From Ideonella_A sakaiensis_A (GTDB lineage: Bacteria; Pseudomonadota; Gammaproteobacteria; Burkholderiales; Burkholderiaceae_C): DNA of 64,000 nucleotides. Below are positions 35,001-43,166 of this stretch, piece by piece. The notes beneath the pieces were generated by a model. It searched no databases, was not told where the DNA came from, and saw nothing but the letters and a program-made list of their open reading frames with translations. Every line of letters starts with the position of its first letter. The first letter of the stretch is position 1. Made by a program: the position numbers and the translations under genes. Where the stretch lies: NCBI RefSeq assembly GCF_048320135.1, contig NZ_CP182947.1, positions 3,162,001-3,226,000 of the forward strand, written 5' to 3'.

Positions 35001-37980
35001 CACCGGCCGTGCGCTGGCCGATTACGACGTCGCGATGGGGTTCGGCGTCGGGCGGGTGGCGGAGAAGGGCGCTGAGCGCTACACCGCTGGCGCAATAAAG
35101 GAACTCCCTCTCCCGCTGGCGGGAGAGGGTTGGGGGCGGAGCGGGGATTTCGAGCGGCATGCCGCGAGCCCGCGCAGCGATTCCGGCCTGCCAGCCGGAA
35201 TGCGCACCGCAGGTGAGGGTGGCTCCTCGCCAGCCGATGCCTCGCGCTCACCCCTCACCCCCACCCTCTCCCCGGCGGGGAGAGGGGGTTCGGATGAAAC
35301 GATCCGCATCGTCAATGCCCGCGAACACAACCTGAAGTCGCTGAATGTCGCGATTCCGCGCGGCAAGTTCAGCGTCATCACCGGTGTTTCGGGATCCGGC
35401 AAAAGCACGCTGGCCTTCGACATCCTGTTCAACGAAGGGCAGCGCCGCTACCTCGAAAGCCTGAATGCCTATGCACGCAGCATCGTGCAGCCGGCCGGGC
35501 GGCCAGAGGTCGATGCGGTCTACGGCATCCCGCCGACGGTCGCGATCGAGCAGCGGCTGTCGCGCGGCGGGCGCAAGAGCACGGTCGCGACGGTCACCGA
35601 GATCTGGCACTTCCTGCGCCTGCTCTACGTCAAGCTCGGCCTGCAGCATTGCCCGAAGGACGGCGCCGAGGTGCGGCCGCAATCGGTCGGCAGCATCGCC
35701 GCGCAGTTGATGCGCGATTACCGCGGCCAGCATGTTGGCCTGCTGGCGCCACTGGTGATCAACCGCAAGGGGCTCTATATCGATCTCGCGAAGTGGGCGA
35801 AGGCGCGCGGGCACAGCCATTTGCGGGTCGACGGCGAATTCATCGCCACCGATCGCTGGCCGCGGCTCGACCGCTTCAAGGAACATACGCTCGAACTGCC
35901 GGTCGGCGATCTGGTCGTCGATGCGGCCAACGAGGGGGCGTTGCGCGACCTGCTCGAACGCACATTGGTACTCGGCAAGGGCGTGATGCACCTGCTGGCG
36001 CCGCTCGACGGGCTCGACAGTGCGATGGCCGAAGAGCGCACCACTGCCGCGCTCGGCAGCGTCAAGGTGTTCTCGATCAAGCGCGCCTGCCCGACCTGCG
36101 GCACCAGTTATCCGGAACTCGATCCGCGGATGTTCAGCTACAACAGCAAACACGGCTGGTGCAGCACCTGCGTCGGCACCGGGCTGGCGCTGACGCGCGA
36201 GCAGCGCAAGGTCTACGACGACTCGGTGCGCGACGACGACAACAAGGGCCGCGAGCAGAGTTTTCCGTCCGACGAAGCCGAGGCCGAGGGCGTCGTCGAC
36301 GAACCGTGCACGGATTGCCATGGCACGCGGCTGAACGAGGTCTCGCGCAGCGTCACCTTCGAGGGCCATTCGATCGCCTGGGTGGCGCAGTGGTCGGTCA
36401 ACGAGGCGCGCAAATGGGTTGCGGCGCTGCAGCTGGCCGGGCGCGATGCGGAGATCGCGCGCGATGTCGTCAGCGAGATCAAGGCGCGGCTCGAATTTCT
36501 CGAGGAGGTCGGGCTCGGTTATCTGACGCTCGATCGTGCGGCGCCGACGCTGTCCGGCGGCGAGGCGCAGCGCATTCGCCTCGCGGCGCAACTCGGCAGC
36601 AACCTGCAGGGCGTCTGTTATGTGCTCGACGAACCGACGATCGGCCTGCATCCGCGCGACAACCAGGTGCTGCTCGATGCGCTGCAGACGCTCAGCGACA
36701 AGGGCAATACGCTGGTCGTCGTCGAGCACGACGAGGATACGATCCGCCGCGCCGATCACTTGATCGACATCGGCCCCGGCGCCGGAAAAAGAGGCGGCCG
36801 GCTGGTTGCCGAAGGCTCGGCGACCGAGCTGTCGGCAAACCCCGAGTCGCAGACCGGCCGGATGCTGGCGCATCCGATGCGGCATCCGCAGCAGCCGCGG
36901 CGGCCGGTCGAATTCTGGAGCGCCGGGCAAAGCGAGGGCGTCTCGCGCAAGAGCCTGCGCGTCGAAGGCGCAAACCTGCACAACCTGCAGGACGTCAGCG
37001 TCGACATTCCGCTGCAGCGGCTGGTTGCGATCACCGGCGTCAGCGGATCCGGTAAATCGACACTGGCGCGCGATGTGCTGCTGGCGAATCTGCTGTTCAT
37101 CAACAGCAAGGGCGGCAAGCCGAACTGGCAGGGCTGCGAGCAGATCGACGGCTGGGGCTTCATCGACCGCGTGCTCGAAGTCGACCAGACGCCGATCGGC
37201 AAGACGCCGCGCTCCTGTCCGGCCACCTACATCGGCTTCTGGGATGCGATCCGCAAGCTGTTCTCGGAGACGCTGGAGGCGCGGGCGCGCGGATATGCGC
37301 CGAACCGCTTCAGCTTCAATACCGGCGAGGGGCGTTGCCCGGGCTGCGAAGGGCAGGGCATGAAGACGATCGAGATGAGTTTTCTGCCCGACGTGAAGAT
37401 CCCCTGCGACATCTGCCACGGCCAGCGTTTCAACCCGGAGACACTGGCGGTCAGCTGGCGCGGAAAAAGCATCGGCGACGTGCTGCAGATGGAGGTCGAC
37501 GAGGCGGCGGACTTCTTCGCCAGCATGCCGGCGATCGCCCACCCGCTGCGGCTGCTGAAGGATGTCGGCCTCGGTTATCTGACGCTTGGCCAGCCATCAC
37601 CGACGCTGAGTGGTGGTGAAGCACAGCGGATCAAGCTGGTCACCGAACTGAGCAAGGTGCGCGACGATGTCGGCAAACGCGGCAACAAGGCGCCGCACAC
37701 CTTGTACGTGCTCGACGAACCGACGGTCGGGCTGCACATGGCCGACGTCTCGAAACTGATCGCGGTGCTGCACCGGCTGGTCAGCGGCGGCCACAGCGTC
37801 GTCGTGATCGAGCACGACCTGGATGTGGTTGCCGAGGCCGACTGGGTGATCGACCTCGGGCCGGAAGGCGGTGGCGGCGGCGGGACGATCGTCGCGGCCG
37901 GTGACCCGGAGGCGCTGGTTGCGAGTCCGGCCAGCCATACCGGCGCGGCATTGCGACCGGTGCTGGCGCGGGGCGGGTGA
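32050..37980 (+). CDS. uvrA: Tandem UvrA-UvrA excinuclease ABC subunit A
   Basis: 1976 aa, twice the length of E. coli UvrA (940). Residues 1-1017 and 1082-1976 are each a complete UvrA. Four Walker A motifs (GPSGSGKSS at 33-41, then three GVSGSGKST), four signatures (LSGGEVQRI, LSGGEAQRL, two LSGGEAQRI) and the DNA-binding zinc module in each half (GRCPTCGGSG...CPDCDG; GRCPGCEGQG...CDICHG) are intact. A covalent pseudo-dimer is implied, since UvrA normally dimerises. Fused forms are known in Burkholderia-like genomes, usually beside a normal uvrA. GAAGGA precedes the ATG. Confidence 0.93.
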   Translation: MSSGLIRIRGARQHNLKNLDLDIRTGEMTVITGPSGSGKSSLVFDTLYAEGQRRYVETFSAYARQFLDRMDRPAVDRVDGVPPAIAIDQTNPVRTSRSTVGTMTELNDHLKLLFARGADLFDRKTAQPVRHDSPETIYDELLARSAAAGDPRLVLTFPVELPASVTGEEVEQWLAASGYTRVQAERIVESPTGPRKVLDVVADRFRLQGAEKIRVIEAIETALRRGSGRLNVTVLAADADQAPEIWRFSTGLHCPDSDIRYADPQPSLFSFNSAMGACEICRGFGRVIGVDYGLVIPDPRKTLRAGVIKPIQTPAWKECQDDLLKYAGEAGIPRDTPWQQLTQAQHDWVINGSPHWNGNWNKQWYGIKRFFEYLESKAYKMHIRVLLSKYRSYTTCPACQGARLKTEALLWRLGSKRDADAVLPPGQRAMPAGVDWRREQLEALPGLSVHDLMLMPIVTLRAFVDRLASGALPASAAGSGAAEGASVDAALQLLVGEIRTRLRYLCDVGLGYLTLDRQSRTLSGGEVQRINLTTALGTSLVNTMFVLDEPSIGLHPRDMDRIVEAIHRLRDAGNTLVVVEHDPAVMLAADRLIDMGPGPGERGGQIVFDGTPEQIRKADTLTGAYLGARKQVGMGIKRLVGPATPKLILEGASEHNLKHITVEFPLLHLVTVTGVSGSGKSTLIQDVLYPALARHFGKPTETPGAHEQLLGADWLSDAVFVDQSPIGKTARSNPASYVGAFDEIRKLFAEAPLARERNYGAGMFSFNAGDGRCPTCGGSGFEHVEMQFLSDVYLRCPDCDGRRYRAELLEVKIERRLPADLNRELSIADVLELTVSEAVQLFAQDREVIRTLQPIVDVGLDYVRLGQPVPTLSGGEAQRLKLAGFLAEAAQSRTASRQPVAKKGRLFLFDEPTTGLHFDDIAKLMRAFRKLLEGGHSIVVIEHNLDVIRASDWLIDLGPEGGDGGGEVVCVGPPEEVKRHPRSHTGRALADYDVAMGFGVGRVAEKGAERYTAGAIKELPLPLAGEGWGRSGDFERHAASPRSDSGLPAGMRTAGEGGSSPADASRSPLTPTLSPAGRGGSDETIRIVNAREHNLKSLNVAIPRGKFSVITGVSGSGKSTLAFDILFNEGQRRYLESLNAYARSIVQPAGRPEVDAVYGIPPTVAIEQRLSRGGRKSTVATVTEIWHFLRLLYVKLGLQHCPKDGAEVRPQSVGSIAAQLMRDYRGQHVGLLAPLVINRKGLYIDLAKWAKARGHSHLRVDGEFIATDRWPRLDRFKEHTLELPVGDLVVDAANEGALRDLLERTLVLGKGVMHLLAPLDGLDSAMAEERTTAALGSVKVFSIKRACPTCGTSYPELDPRMFSYNSKHGWCSTCVGTGLALTREQRKVYDDSVRDDDNKGREQSFPSDEAEAEGVVDEPCTDCHGTRLNEVSRSVTFEGHSIAWVAQWSVNEARKWVAALQLAGRDAEIARDVVSEIKARLEFLEEVGLGYLTLDRAAPTLSGGEAQRIRLAAQLGSNLQGVCYVLDEPTIGLHPRDNQVLLDALQTLSDKGNTLVVVEHDEDTIRRADHLIDIGPGAGKRGGRLVAEGSATELSANPESQTGRMLAHPMRHPQQPRRPVEFWSAGQSEGVSRKSLRVEGANLHNLQDVSVDIPLQRLVAITGVSGSGKSTLARDVLLANLLFINSKGGKPNWQGCEQIDGWGFIDRVLEVDQTPIGKTPRSCPATYIGFWDAIRKLFSETLEARARGYAPNRFSFNTGEGRCPGCEGQGMKTIEMSFLPDVKIPCDICHGQRFNPETLAVSWRGKSIGDVLQMEVDEAADFFASMPAIAHPLRLLKDVGLGYLTLGQPSPTLSGGEAQRIKLVTELSKVRDDVGKRGNKAPHTLYVLDEPTVGLHMADVSKLIAVLHRLVSGGHSVVVIEHDLDVVAEADWVIDLGPEGGGGGGTIVAAGDPEALVASPASHTGAALRPVLARGG
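35101..35292 (+). repeat. Palindromic dispersed repeat forming the UvrA inter-half linker
   Basis: 192 bp, in frame, coding residues 1018-1081. The left end is an 11-bp perfect stem (35106-35116 / 35119-35129: CCCTCTCCCGC, TG, GCGGGAGAGGG). The right end is a similar stem (35264-35274 / 35276-35286), and a 7-bp stem lies at 35181-35200. The encoded peptide (LPLAGEGWG at one end, LTPTLSPAGRG at the other) is the translation seen when this common intergenic repeat is read as protein. The left stem recurs at 63676-63699. Confidence 0.8.
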
Positions 37981-37984
37981 TGGC

Positions 37985-38013
37985 TTTGTCGGAGGGGCTT
38001 CAGCCCCGATTCG
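37985..38013 (+). repeat. REP-like palindrome, third copy
   Basis: TTTGT, C, GGAGGGGCTTCAGCCCCGATTCG: identical to the inner part of the 61-bp repeats at 6551-6611 and 7298-7358 except for one base in the head (C for G). It lies 4 bp after the uvrA stop, between convergent uvrA and fcl, where it could also stabilise the mRNA end. Confidence 0.75.
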
Positions 38014-38047
38014 CGCTGCTGAGTGAATCCGCCAGCAGCCGGCGGCC

Positions 38048-39028
38048 TCAGCCCAGCGACGCGACGAAGTCCCGGTAAGCGGCCTTCAAACCCTCCGCCA
38101 GCGAGGTCCTCGGCTCGAAGCCGGTGCTGCGCAGCAGGCTGACATCCATCAGCTTGCGCGGCGTGCCATCCGGCTTGCTGGTGTCGAATTCGATCCGGCC
38201 TTCGAAGCCGACGGTGCGGCCGATCAGCGCGGCCAGCTCGGCAATCGTCAGGTCCTCGCCGACGCCGACATTGACGAGCGGCGGCTCGAAGCGGCCACTG
38301 ACCGTCTCATCGCTGCCGAGCAGGCGCTCGAAGCGGTCGTCCGGCAACTGCATCAGGTGCACGCAGGCAGCGGCCATGTCGTCGCTGAACATGAATTCGC
38401 GCAGCGGCGTGCCAGATCCCCAGACCGTCACGACCTCGCTGCCGCTTTGCTTCGCCTCGTGAAACTTGCGCAGCAGCGCCGGGATCACGTGGCTGTTCTG
38501 CGGGTGGTAGTTGTCGCCGGGACCATAAAGATTGGTCGGCATCGCCGCCAGGTAGCGCGTGCCGTACTGGCGGTTGTAGCTCCAGCACATCTCGACGCCG
38601 GCGATCTTGGCCAGTGCATAGGCGCGATTGGTCGGCTCAAGCGGGCCGGTCAGCAGGCTGTCCTCGCGCAGCGGCTGCGGCGCCAGCTTCGGATAGATGC
38701 AGCTCGAGCCGAGAAACATCAGCCGCTTGACGCCAGCCAGATACGCGCCATGAATCACCGACGACTGGATCGCCAGGTTGTCGCGGATGAATTCGGCCGG
38801 ATAGGTGTTGTTGGCGACGATGCCACCGACCTTGGCGGCAGCCAGGAAGACGTAATCCGGCTTCTCGGCAAGCAGGAAGTCACGCGTCGCAGTTTCGTCG
38901 GTCAGGTCGAGCTCGGCGTGGGTGCGGGTCAGCAGCTTGTCGTGACCGGCTGCGCGCAGTCGGCGTACCAGTGCCGAGCCGACAAGGCCGCGGTGGCCGG
39001 CAACGTAGATGCGTGAATCGAGTTTCAT
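38048..39028 (-). CDS. fcl: GDP-L-fucose synthase
   Basis: 326 aa short-chain dehydrogenase that epimerises and reduces GDP-4-keto-6-deoxymannose. NADP motif GHRGLVG (11-17), and catalytic Ser108 (GSSCIYP), Tyr137 and Lys141 (YALAK) match E. coli Fcl S107-Y136-K140. TNLYGPGDNYHPQNSHV is family-typical. The partner GDP-mannose dehydratase (gmd) is not in the window. Its place next to capsule genes suggests a fucose-type sugar in the polysaccharide. Confidence 0.94.
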   Translation of the reverse strand: MKLDSRIYVAGHRGLVGSALVRRLRAAGHDKLLTRTHAELDLTDETATRDFLLAEKPDYVFLAAAKVGGIVANNTYPAEFIRDNLAIQSSVIHGAYLAGVKRLMFLGSSCIYPKLAPQPLREDSLLTGPLEPTNRAYALAKIAGVEMCWSYNRQYGTRYLAAMPTNLYGPGDNYHPQNSHVIPALLRKFHEAKQSGSEVVTVWGSGTPLREFMFSDDMAAACVHLMQLPDDRFERLLGSDETVSGRFEPPLVNVGVGEDLTIAELAALIGRTVGFEGRIEFDTSKPDGTPRKLMDVSLLRSTGFEPRTSLAEGLKAAYRDFVASLG

Positions 39029-39142
39029 GGGTGGACGGCAGAGGGCGATCGGAATGTCGGCGGAAGATGACTGCGCCGGCGTTGGTGCGACATGGCAGCA
39101 GCGGCAATCGTAGCGGAGCGGATAGCGTGCTGTTTGACAGAT

Positions 39143-40360
39143 TCAACCGAGTCGGGTCAGCTTGATCCGCTCGAGCTGCAGCGCACACGGGCTGCCGGCG
39201 CTGCGGCCGACCAGCTCGAACTTCGTCAGGTCGCGATGCACTGCGACGTCAACGGCCGTCCGTCCGTTGCCGAGCAGGAAACTCTGCACACCGAAACCGA
39301 AGCGTTCGGTCAGTTCGAGGCGCATCTGGCCAGACAGCTCGCCGATCAGTTCGATCCGATAGGTGCCGCGCGCGAGGTACCAATAGGGACCATAAAAAAA
39401 GACTTCGCCTTCAGAGACCGTTGCGGCATCGAGCACATAACGGTCGTCCGCATGCAACGCGCCGTGGCGAAGATTCAGGTCGACACCAAAGATATTGACG
39501 AAGTCGCGCTCGAGTTCACCATGGATGACATCCTCCCGCGTGGCCAGGAAATAGCCGGCCTTGCCGGCAAAACTGTCGCCGGTCACCGGCTCGAGGCGGG
39601 TTCCGTTGGCCAGGTGCAGTTTCAGTCCCATCGGTTCGAGCAACGCGCAGATATCGGCCTCGATGCCGGTATGGGTGCCCAGCTTCTCGAACAACACCGC
39701 CACCGACGGGCTTCTGTCGAGGATGCGCTGCATGCCGCGGAGGACGGCGAGTTCGTGGCCTTCGACATCGATTTTCACGATGTCGACGCGCAGATCCTGC
39801 GGCAGCCAGTCGTCGAGCCGCTTGACCTGGATCGTGAACTGATCGCCATCGCTGGCGCCGCCACTGCCGATCGCGCCGCCGCCAGCATGGTCGCGCGGCA
39901 CGTGGAAACTGACCTCCCGCTCCGAGTCGGACGCGCCAAAAGGCAGGATGCGGATCGTCGGATCGAAACCGCCAAGAAATGAGCTGCGCGCAAACAGGTC
40001 ATGGATTCTCGGATTCGGCTCGAACGCGAAGATCCTGCCATGCCTGAGCATCGGCGCCAGGCGCAGCGAAAAGACACCCAGATTGGCGCCGATGTCGAGG
40101 AAGACGCTGCGCGGCTTGCGGAACGACCGCAGGATCGAGATGTATTCCTCTTCGTAGCGGCCGCCATTGATGAAGTTTGCCGGGCAGCCGAAATCGTCGG
40201 TATTGACGTAGACCGGCGTCTCGTCGACGAGGTAGGTCAGGCCGACGTTGTCGCCGAGATAGGTCGCGGTGCGGTGTTTGACGAACTCGAGTTCGTTGAG
40301 TGCCCGGTCGAGTTTGCGCTCGATCGATTGCAGTTGGGCCTGGAGGTCGTTATCGGTCAT
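39143..40360 (-). CDS. FkbM-family methyltransferase with C-terminal extension
   Basis: 405 aa. N-terminal short coiled coil (1-30); FkbM SAM-dependent methyltransferase core at about 60-260 with DIGANLG (89-95), FAFEPNP and KIDVEGHE (196-203). Residues 265-405 are extra: beta-rich (FFYGPYWYLARGTYRIELIGEL, shown only for its ends FFYG and LIGEL), resembling a carbohydrate-binding-like sandwich, though I cannot name it. In capsule loci such enzymes O-methylate sugars or glycan ends. Confidence 0.8.
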   Translation of the reverse strand: MTDNDLQAQLQSIERKLDRALNELEFVKHRTATYLGDNVGLTYLVDETPVYVNTDDFGCPANFINGGRYEEEYISILRSFRKPRSVFLDIGANLGVFSLRLAPMLRHGRIFAFEPNPRIHDLFARSSFLGGFDPTIRILPFGASDSEREVSFHVPRDHAGGGAIGSGGASDGDQFTIQVKRLDDWLPQDLRVDIVKIDVEGHELAVLRGMQRILDRSPSVAVLFEKLGTHTGIEADICALLEPMGLKLHLANGTRLEPVTGDSFAGKAGYFLATREDVIHGELERDFVNIFGVDLNLRHGALHADDRYVLDAATVSEGEVFFYGPYWYLARGTYRIELIGELSGQMRLELTERFGFGVQSFLLGNGRTAVDVAVHRDLTKFELVGRSAGSPCALQLERIKLTRLG

Positions 40361-40447
40361 GGACTGGCCGGCGGTAGCCGTTGAGAAACTGGGAAAACAG
40401 CGCGTTGGATCGGGAGGTCCCAGGCTGCGGTCGAATCGGATACAGGT

Positions 40448-41053
40448 TCAGGCGGCGCGTCGCGGATCCGGCGTGGTAAATCGCGCATCCAGCGCGCCGC
40501 ACAACGAGTGGTAGGTCACCATGTGGGCCTCCTGGATGCGGGCGGTATCGGTCAGCGGCACGACCACCGCGACATCGCATGCCGCGCGCAGTTTGCCGCC
40601 GTCGCGGCCGAGCAGGCCGATCGTGCCGACGCCGAGTTCGCGCGCGGCTTCGACCGCCGCGATCACGTTCGCCGAATTGCCGGAGGTCGAGATGCCGATC
40701 AGCAGGTCGCCCGCGCGGCCCAGTGCTTCGACCTGCCTCGCAAAGACGGTTTCGTATTGATAGTCGTTGCTCCACGCCGTCAGCACCGATGAGTCGGTGG
40801 TCAGCGCGATCGCTGCGAGGCCGCGGCGTTCGGTCTTGTAGCGCCCGATCAACTCGGCCGCGATGTGCTGGGCATCGGCAGCCGAGCCGCCATTGCCGCA
40901 CAGCAGCAGTTTGCCGCCGCCTTCGATGCAGTCGCCGATTTTTTGCGCGGCCTGTTCCACCGCCGCTACATGGGCCGGGTTCAGCAGGACCTGCAAACCC
41001 TCGATGGCGGCCTTGTATTCGGCCAGGAAGTCATAACGCATGCTGCTCGTCAT
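40448..41053 (-). CDS. gmhA: D-sedoheptulose 7-phosphate isomerase
   Basis: 201-aa SIS-domain isomerase, first step of ADP/GDP-heptose synthesis. CGNGGSAADAQHIAAEL and the ISTSGNS motif bind the sugar phosphate, and the C-terminal IQEAHMVTYH supplies the catalytic His. The ATG at 41053 overlaps the stop of the upstream glycosyltransferase (ATGA). Location in the capsule locus suggests a heptose-containing capsule, or that this is the only gmhA, also serving LPS core. Confidence 0.92.
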   Translation of the reverse strand: MTSSMRYDFLAEYKAAIEGLQVLLNPAHVAAVEQAAQKIGDCIEGGGKLLLCGNGGSAADAQHIAAELIGRYKTERRGLAAIALTTDSSVLTAWSNDYQYETVFARQVEALGRAGDLLIGISTSGNSANVIAAVEAARELGVGTIGLLGRDGGKLRAACDVAVVVPLTDTARIQEAHMVTYHSLCGALDARFTTPDPRRAA

Positions 41054-42948
41054 CTCCAGAAATGGTCTCTGATCTCGTCCTTGATCCGCTCCCAGCGGCT
41101 CGGCATCGGCCGCTCGATCACGGCCTTCACCTGTTCGACCGAGATCTGGCGCAGGCAGACGCTTTCGCGATCGTCGGCTACCGCGCACAAGCGGTTTTCA
41201 TTGCGCCAGCATGGCGAACAGGCAAAGTCCGCCCGAGCCGGCGCGGCAATCTTGAAGACCTGCTGGTAATGCCGACCAAAGACATAGCCGTTGGTCGGGC
41301 CGAATATGCCCACCGTCGGCACGCCAAGCGCGGCACCAAGATGGACAAACGACGAATCCGGCGCAATCAGCGTCGCGCAGCGCGCCGCCAATGCGGCCGA
41401 CTGGCGGATCGGCTTGATGATCTTGTGGATGTTGTCGCCTTCATAACCGGCAAACGGCTCGTTGTGAAATACCAGCACGACGGCATCGCGTGCCAGGTCC
41501 TGCGCCAGCGCTTCGGTATGCGGCCAGTTCTTGTAGGTATCGGCCGAATACGGCTGGATGCCGAAAACCGGCAGCCCAAGCGGATTCAGGCGCTGCAACA
41601 GTTCATCGGCTGCCCGCGCCTCGTCGGCACTGACGTGGTAACGCGGCACGATGCCGCTCTTTTTCAGCTTGCGCAGCTTGATGCCCATCGCGCCGGCGAA
41701 GATCGCGATCCGGTTGCTTCGCACATGCGGAAATTCCCGGCCCTCGATCCGCGCTGCCGGGCAATCGGTCAGGTCGTACCAACGCGAGTAGTCGCGGATG
41801 TCGATGTCGTCGGCATGGATGTCCAGGCATTTGAATTCGCTGATGCCGTCGAACAGCGGGAAAAATCCCTTCTGGATGGCAAAGTGGATTTCTGCCGCCG
41901 GCCATTTGCGTTTCAGCGCCAGCAGGCCCGGCACCATCATCAGCACGTCGCCCATGCCGCCCATTGCTCGGGTCACCAGGATCTTGCGTTGCCGCTTCGG
42001 GCCGAACAGCGCGGCCGGGTGGAAGCCCCGATGTTCGCGCGCCACATAGGGGCGTCGCCCCGACATGTAGTTCTGGATATACAACTGCGTCTGCAGCATC
42101 TTGTCGAGCATTCGGTGGACGCCGACGGCGCGCAGCAGCGGCGACCGGCCGGTGCGTCGGGTCAGCAGGCTGATCATGAAGATCAGCCGGCCGTTGAACG
42201 GAATGCCGCTGCGGAACAGGGCCCGCAGCGGCCCGCGGTAGGCGGCGATCGCCTTGTCGACAAACTCGTTGCGCAACGCGGGCGCGCCATACCAGCCGGT
42301 CAGGCCGCGCCACAGCACCTCCTTGTATTCCTTGACATGGCCGGTCTTGATCAGGATCGGCAGGATCTTCTTGTACAGGCGGGCGCGGTCGAGCCGGCTC
42401 GGCATCAGGAACGGCCGGCGCACGAAGCGCAGCGCGGTTGCTTCGGCGGCTTCCATCTTGCCGGTCAGCAGGCACAGATAGGCTTCGGTCAGCGCAATCG
42501 ATTGCGAGATGCCTGGAAACTTGTCGCAGCCGGTAGTCCGCGCCAAGGCCGTCAGGGCCTCCGCCTGTGCAATCAGGTGGACCTCGAGCATTGCCCCGCT
42601 GAGCGCGTCCAGCCCTTCGTGCCAGGTCTGGCTGAAGCCGATCTTCAAGCTCGGCAGCAGCTCGGCCAGCGCCTGCAGTCGATGTGTCATTGCCTGCGCA
42701 AATTCGGCGGCGACCGCCTTGTCGACAGTCTGCAGCTGTGCGATGTGCGCGCCGCTGCTGTGACAGATCGACGCCAGGATGTATTTGTCGAGCAGCGCCT
42801 CGTCGCGTGTCGTCTCGTCGAGCGACAACCACATGTGGAATGCATGCTCGTGGTTGAGGCCGAAGGCGAGGTTTTTCAGTTCGCCCAGTTGCGGACCGGC
42901 TGCGGGCTGCGGCCGGTTCAGGCGAACGATTGCAGATGCTGCAGCCAT
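41050..42948 (-). CDS. GT9 (heptosyltransferase-like) protein with large N-terminal domain
   Basis: 632 aa. Residues from about 320 are a GT9 glycosyltransferase: VTRAMGGMGDVLMMVPGLLAL (first strand/loop) and DSSFVHLGAALGVPTVGIFGPT (nucleotide-sugar site). Two CxxC-like pairs follow (FACSPCWRNENRLC). The N-terminal 310 residues are helical with no domain I recognise. Overlaps gmhA by 4 bp, so a heptose donor is a natural guess. Divergent from kpsE. Confidence 0.8.
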   Translation of the reverse strand: MAAASAIVRLNRPQPAAGPQLGELKNLAFGLNHEHAFHMWLSLDETTRDEALLDKYILASICHSSGAHIAQLQTVDKAVAAEFAQAMTHRLQALAELLPSLKIGFSQTWHEGLDALSGAMLEVHLIAQAEALTALARTTGCDKFPGISQSIALTEAYLCLLTGKMEAAEATALRFVRRPFLMPSRLDRARLYKKILPILIKTGHVKEYKEVLWRGLTGWYGAPALRNEFVDKAIAAYRGPLRALFRSGIPFNGRLIFMISLLTRRTGRSPLLRAVGVHRMLDKMLQTQLYIQNYMSGRRPYVAREHRGFHPAALFGPKRQRKILVTRAMGGMGDVLMMVPGLLALKRKWPAAEIHFAIQKGFFPLFDGISEFKCLDIHADDIDIRDYSRWYDLTDCPAARIEGREFPHVRSNRIAIFAGAMGIKLRKLKKSGIVPRYHVSADEARAADELLQRLNPLGLPVFGIQPYSADTYKNWPHTEALAQDLARDAVVLVFHNEPFAGYEGDNIHKIIKPIRQSAALAARCATLIAPDSSFVHLGAALGVPTVGIFGPTNGYVFGRHYQQVFKIAAPARADFACSPCWRNENRLCAVADDRESVCLRQISVEQVKAVIERPMPSRWERIKDEIRDHFWR

Positions 42949-43080
42949 CGAAAGGTTCCGGGATACCTCTGGGGCGGCCGCCGACGGCCGAAAAAAGCAG
43001 AAGACCCGCAGCGAGGCGGGCCGGGCAGGAAGGTGAAGCGCGAATCATGCCAGCAAAGCGGCGCAGCGTTCCCCGGTGCC

Positions 43081-43108
43081 CGACCGGGGCGTCACGACCG
43101 GGGCGTCA
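43081..43108. repeat. Two tandem 14-bp repeats upstream of kpsE
   Basis: CGACCGGGGCGTCA occurs twice without a gap (43081-43094 and 43095-43108). It ends 12 bp before a candidate -10 element (TACACT, 43121-43126), covering the -35 region, as expected for a regulator-binding site. Confidence 0.6.
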
Positions 43109-43120
43109 GCACCGGCCGGC

Positions 43121-43126
43121 TACACT
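43121..43126 (+). promoter_or_regulatory. Candidate -10 element of the kpsEMT operon
   Basis: TACACT in GGCTACACTCTGG, 40 bp before the kpsE ATG. No good -35; the tandem repeats occupy that position, suggesting activator dependence. Confidence 0.4.
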
Positions 43127-43166
43127 CTGGCCGCTTGCACCCGCAACGCCCGTTGTCGTTTGACCC

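Noticed and set aside
31825..35160. Very long open frame (over 1100 codons) on the minus strand opposite uvrA
   Set aside because: Its composition is His/Arg/Gln/Ala-rich as in antisense reading of GC-rich genes, no domain is recognisable, and the plus strand encodes an unmistakable UvrA.
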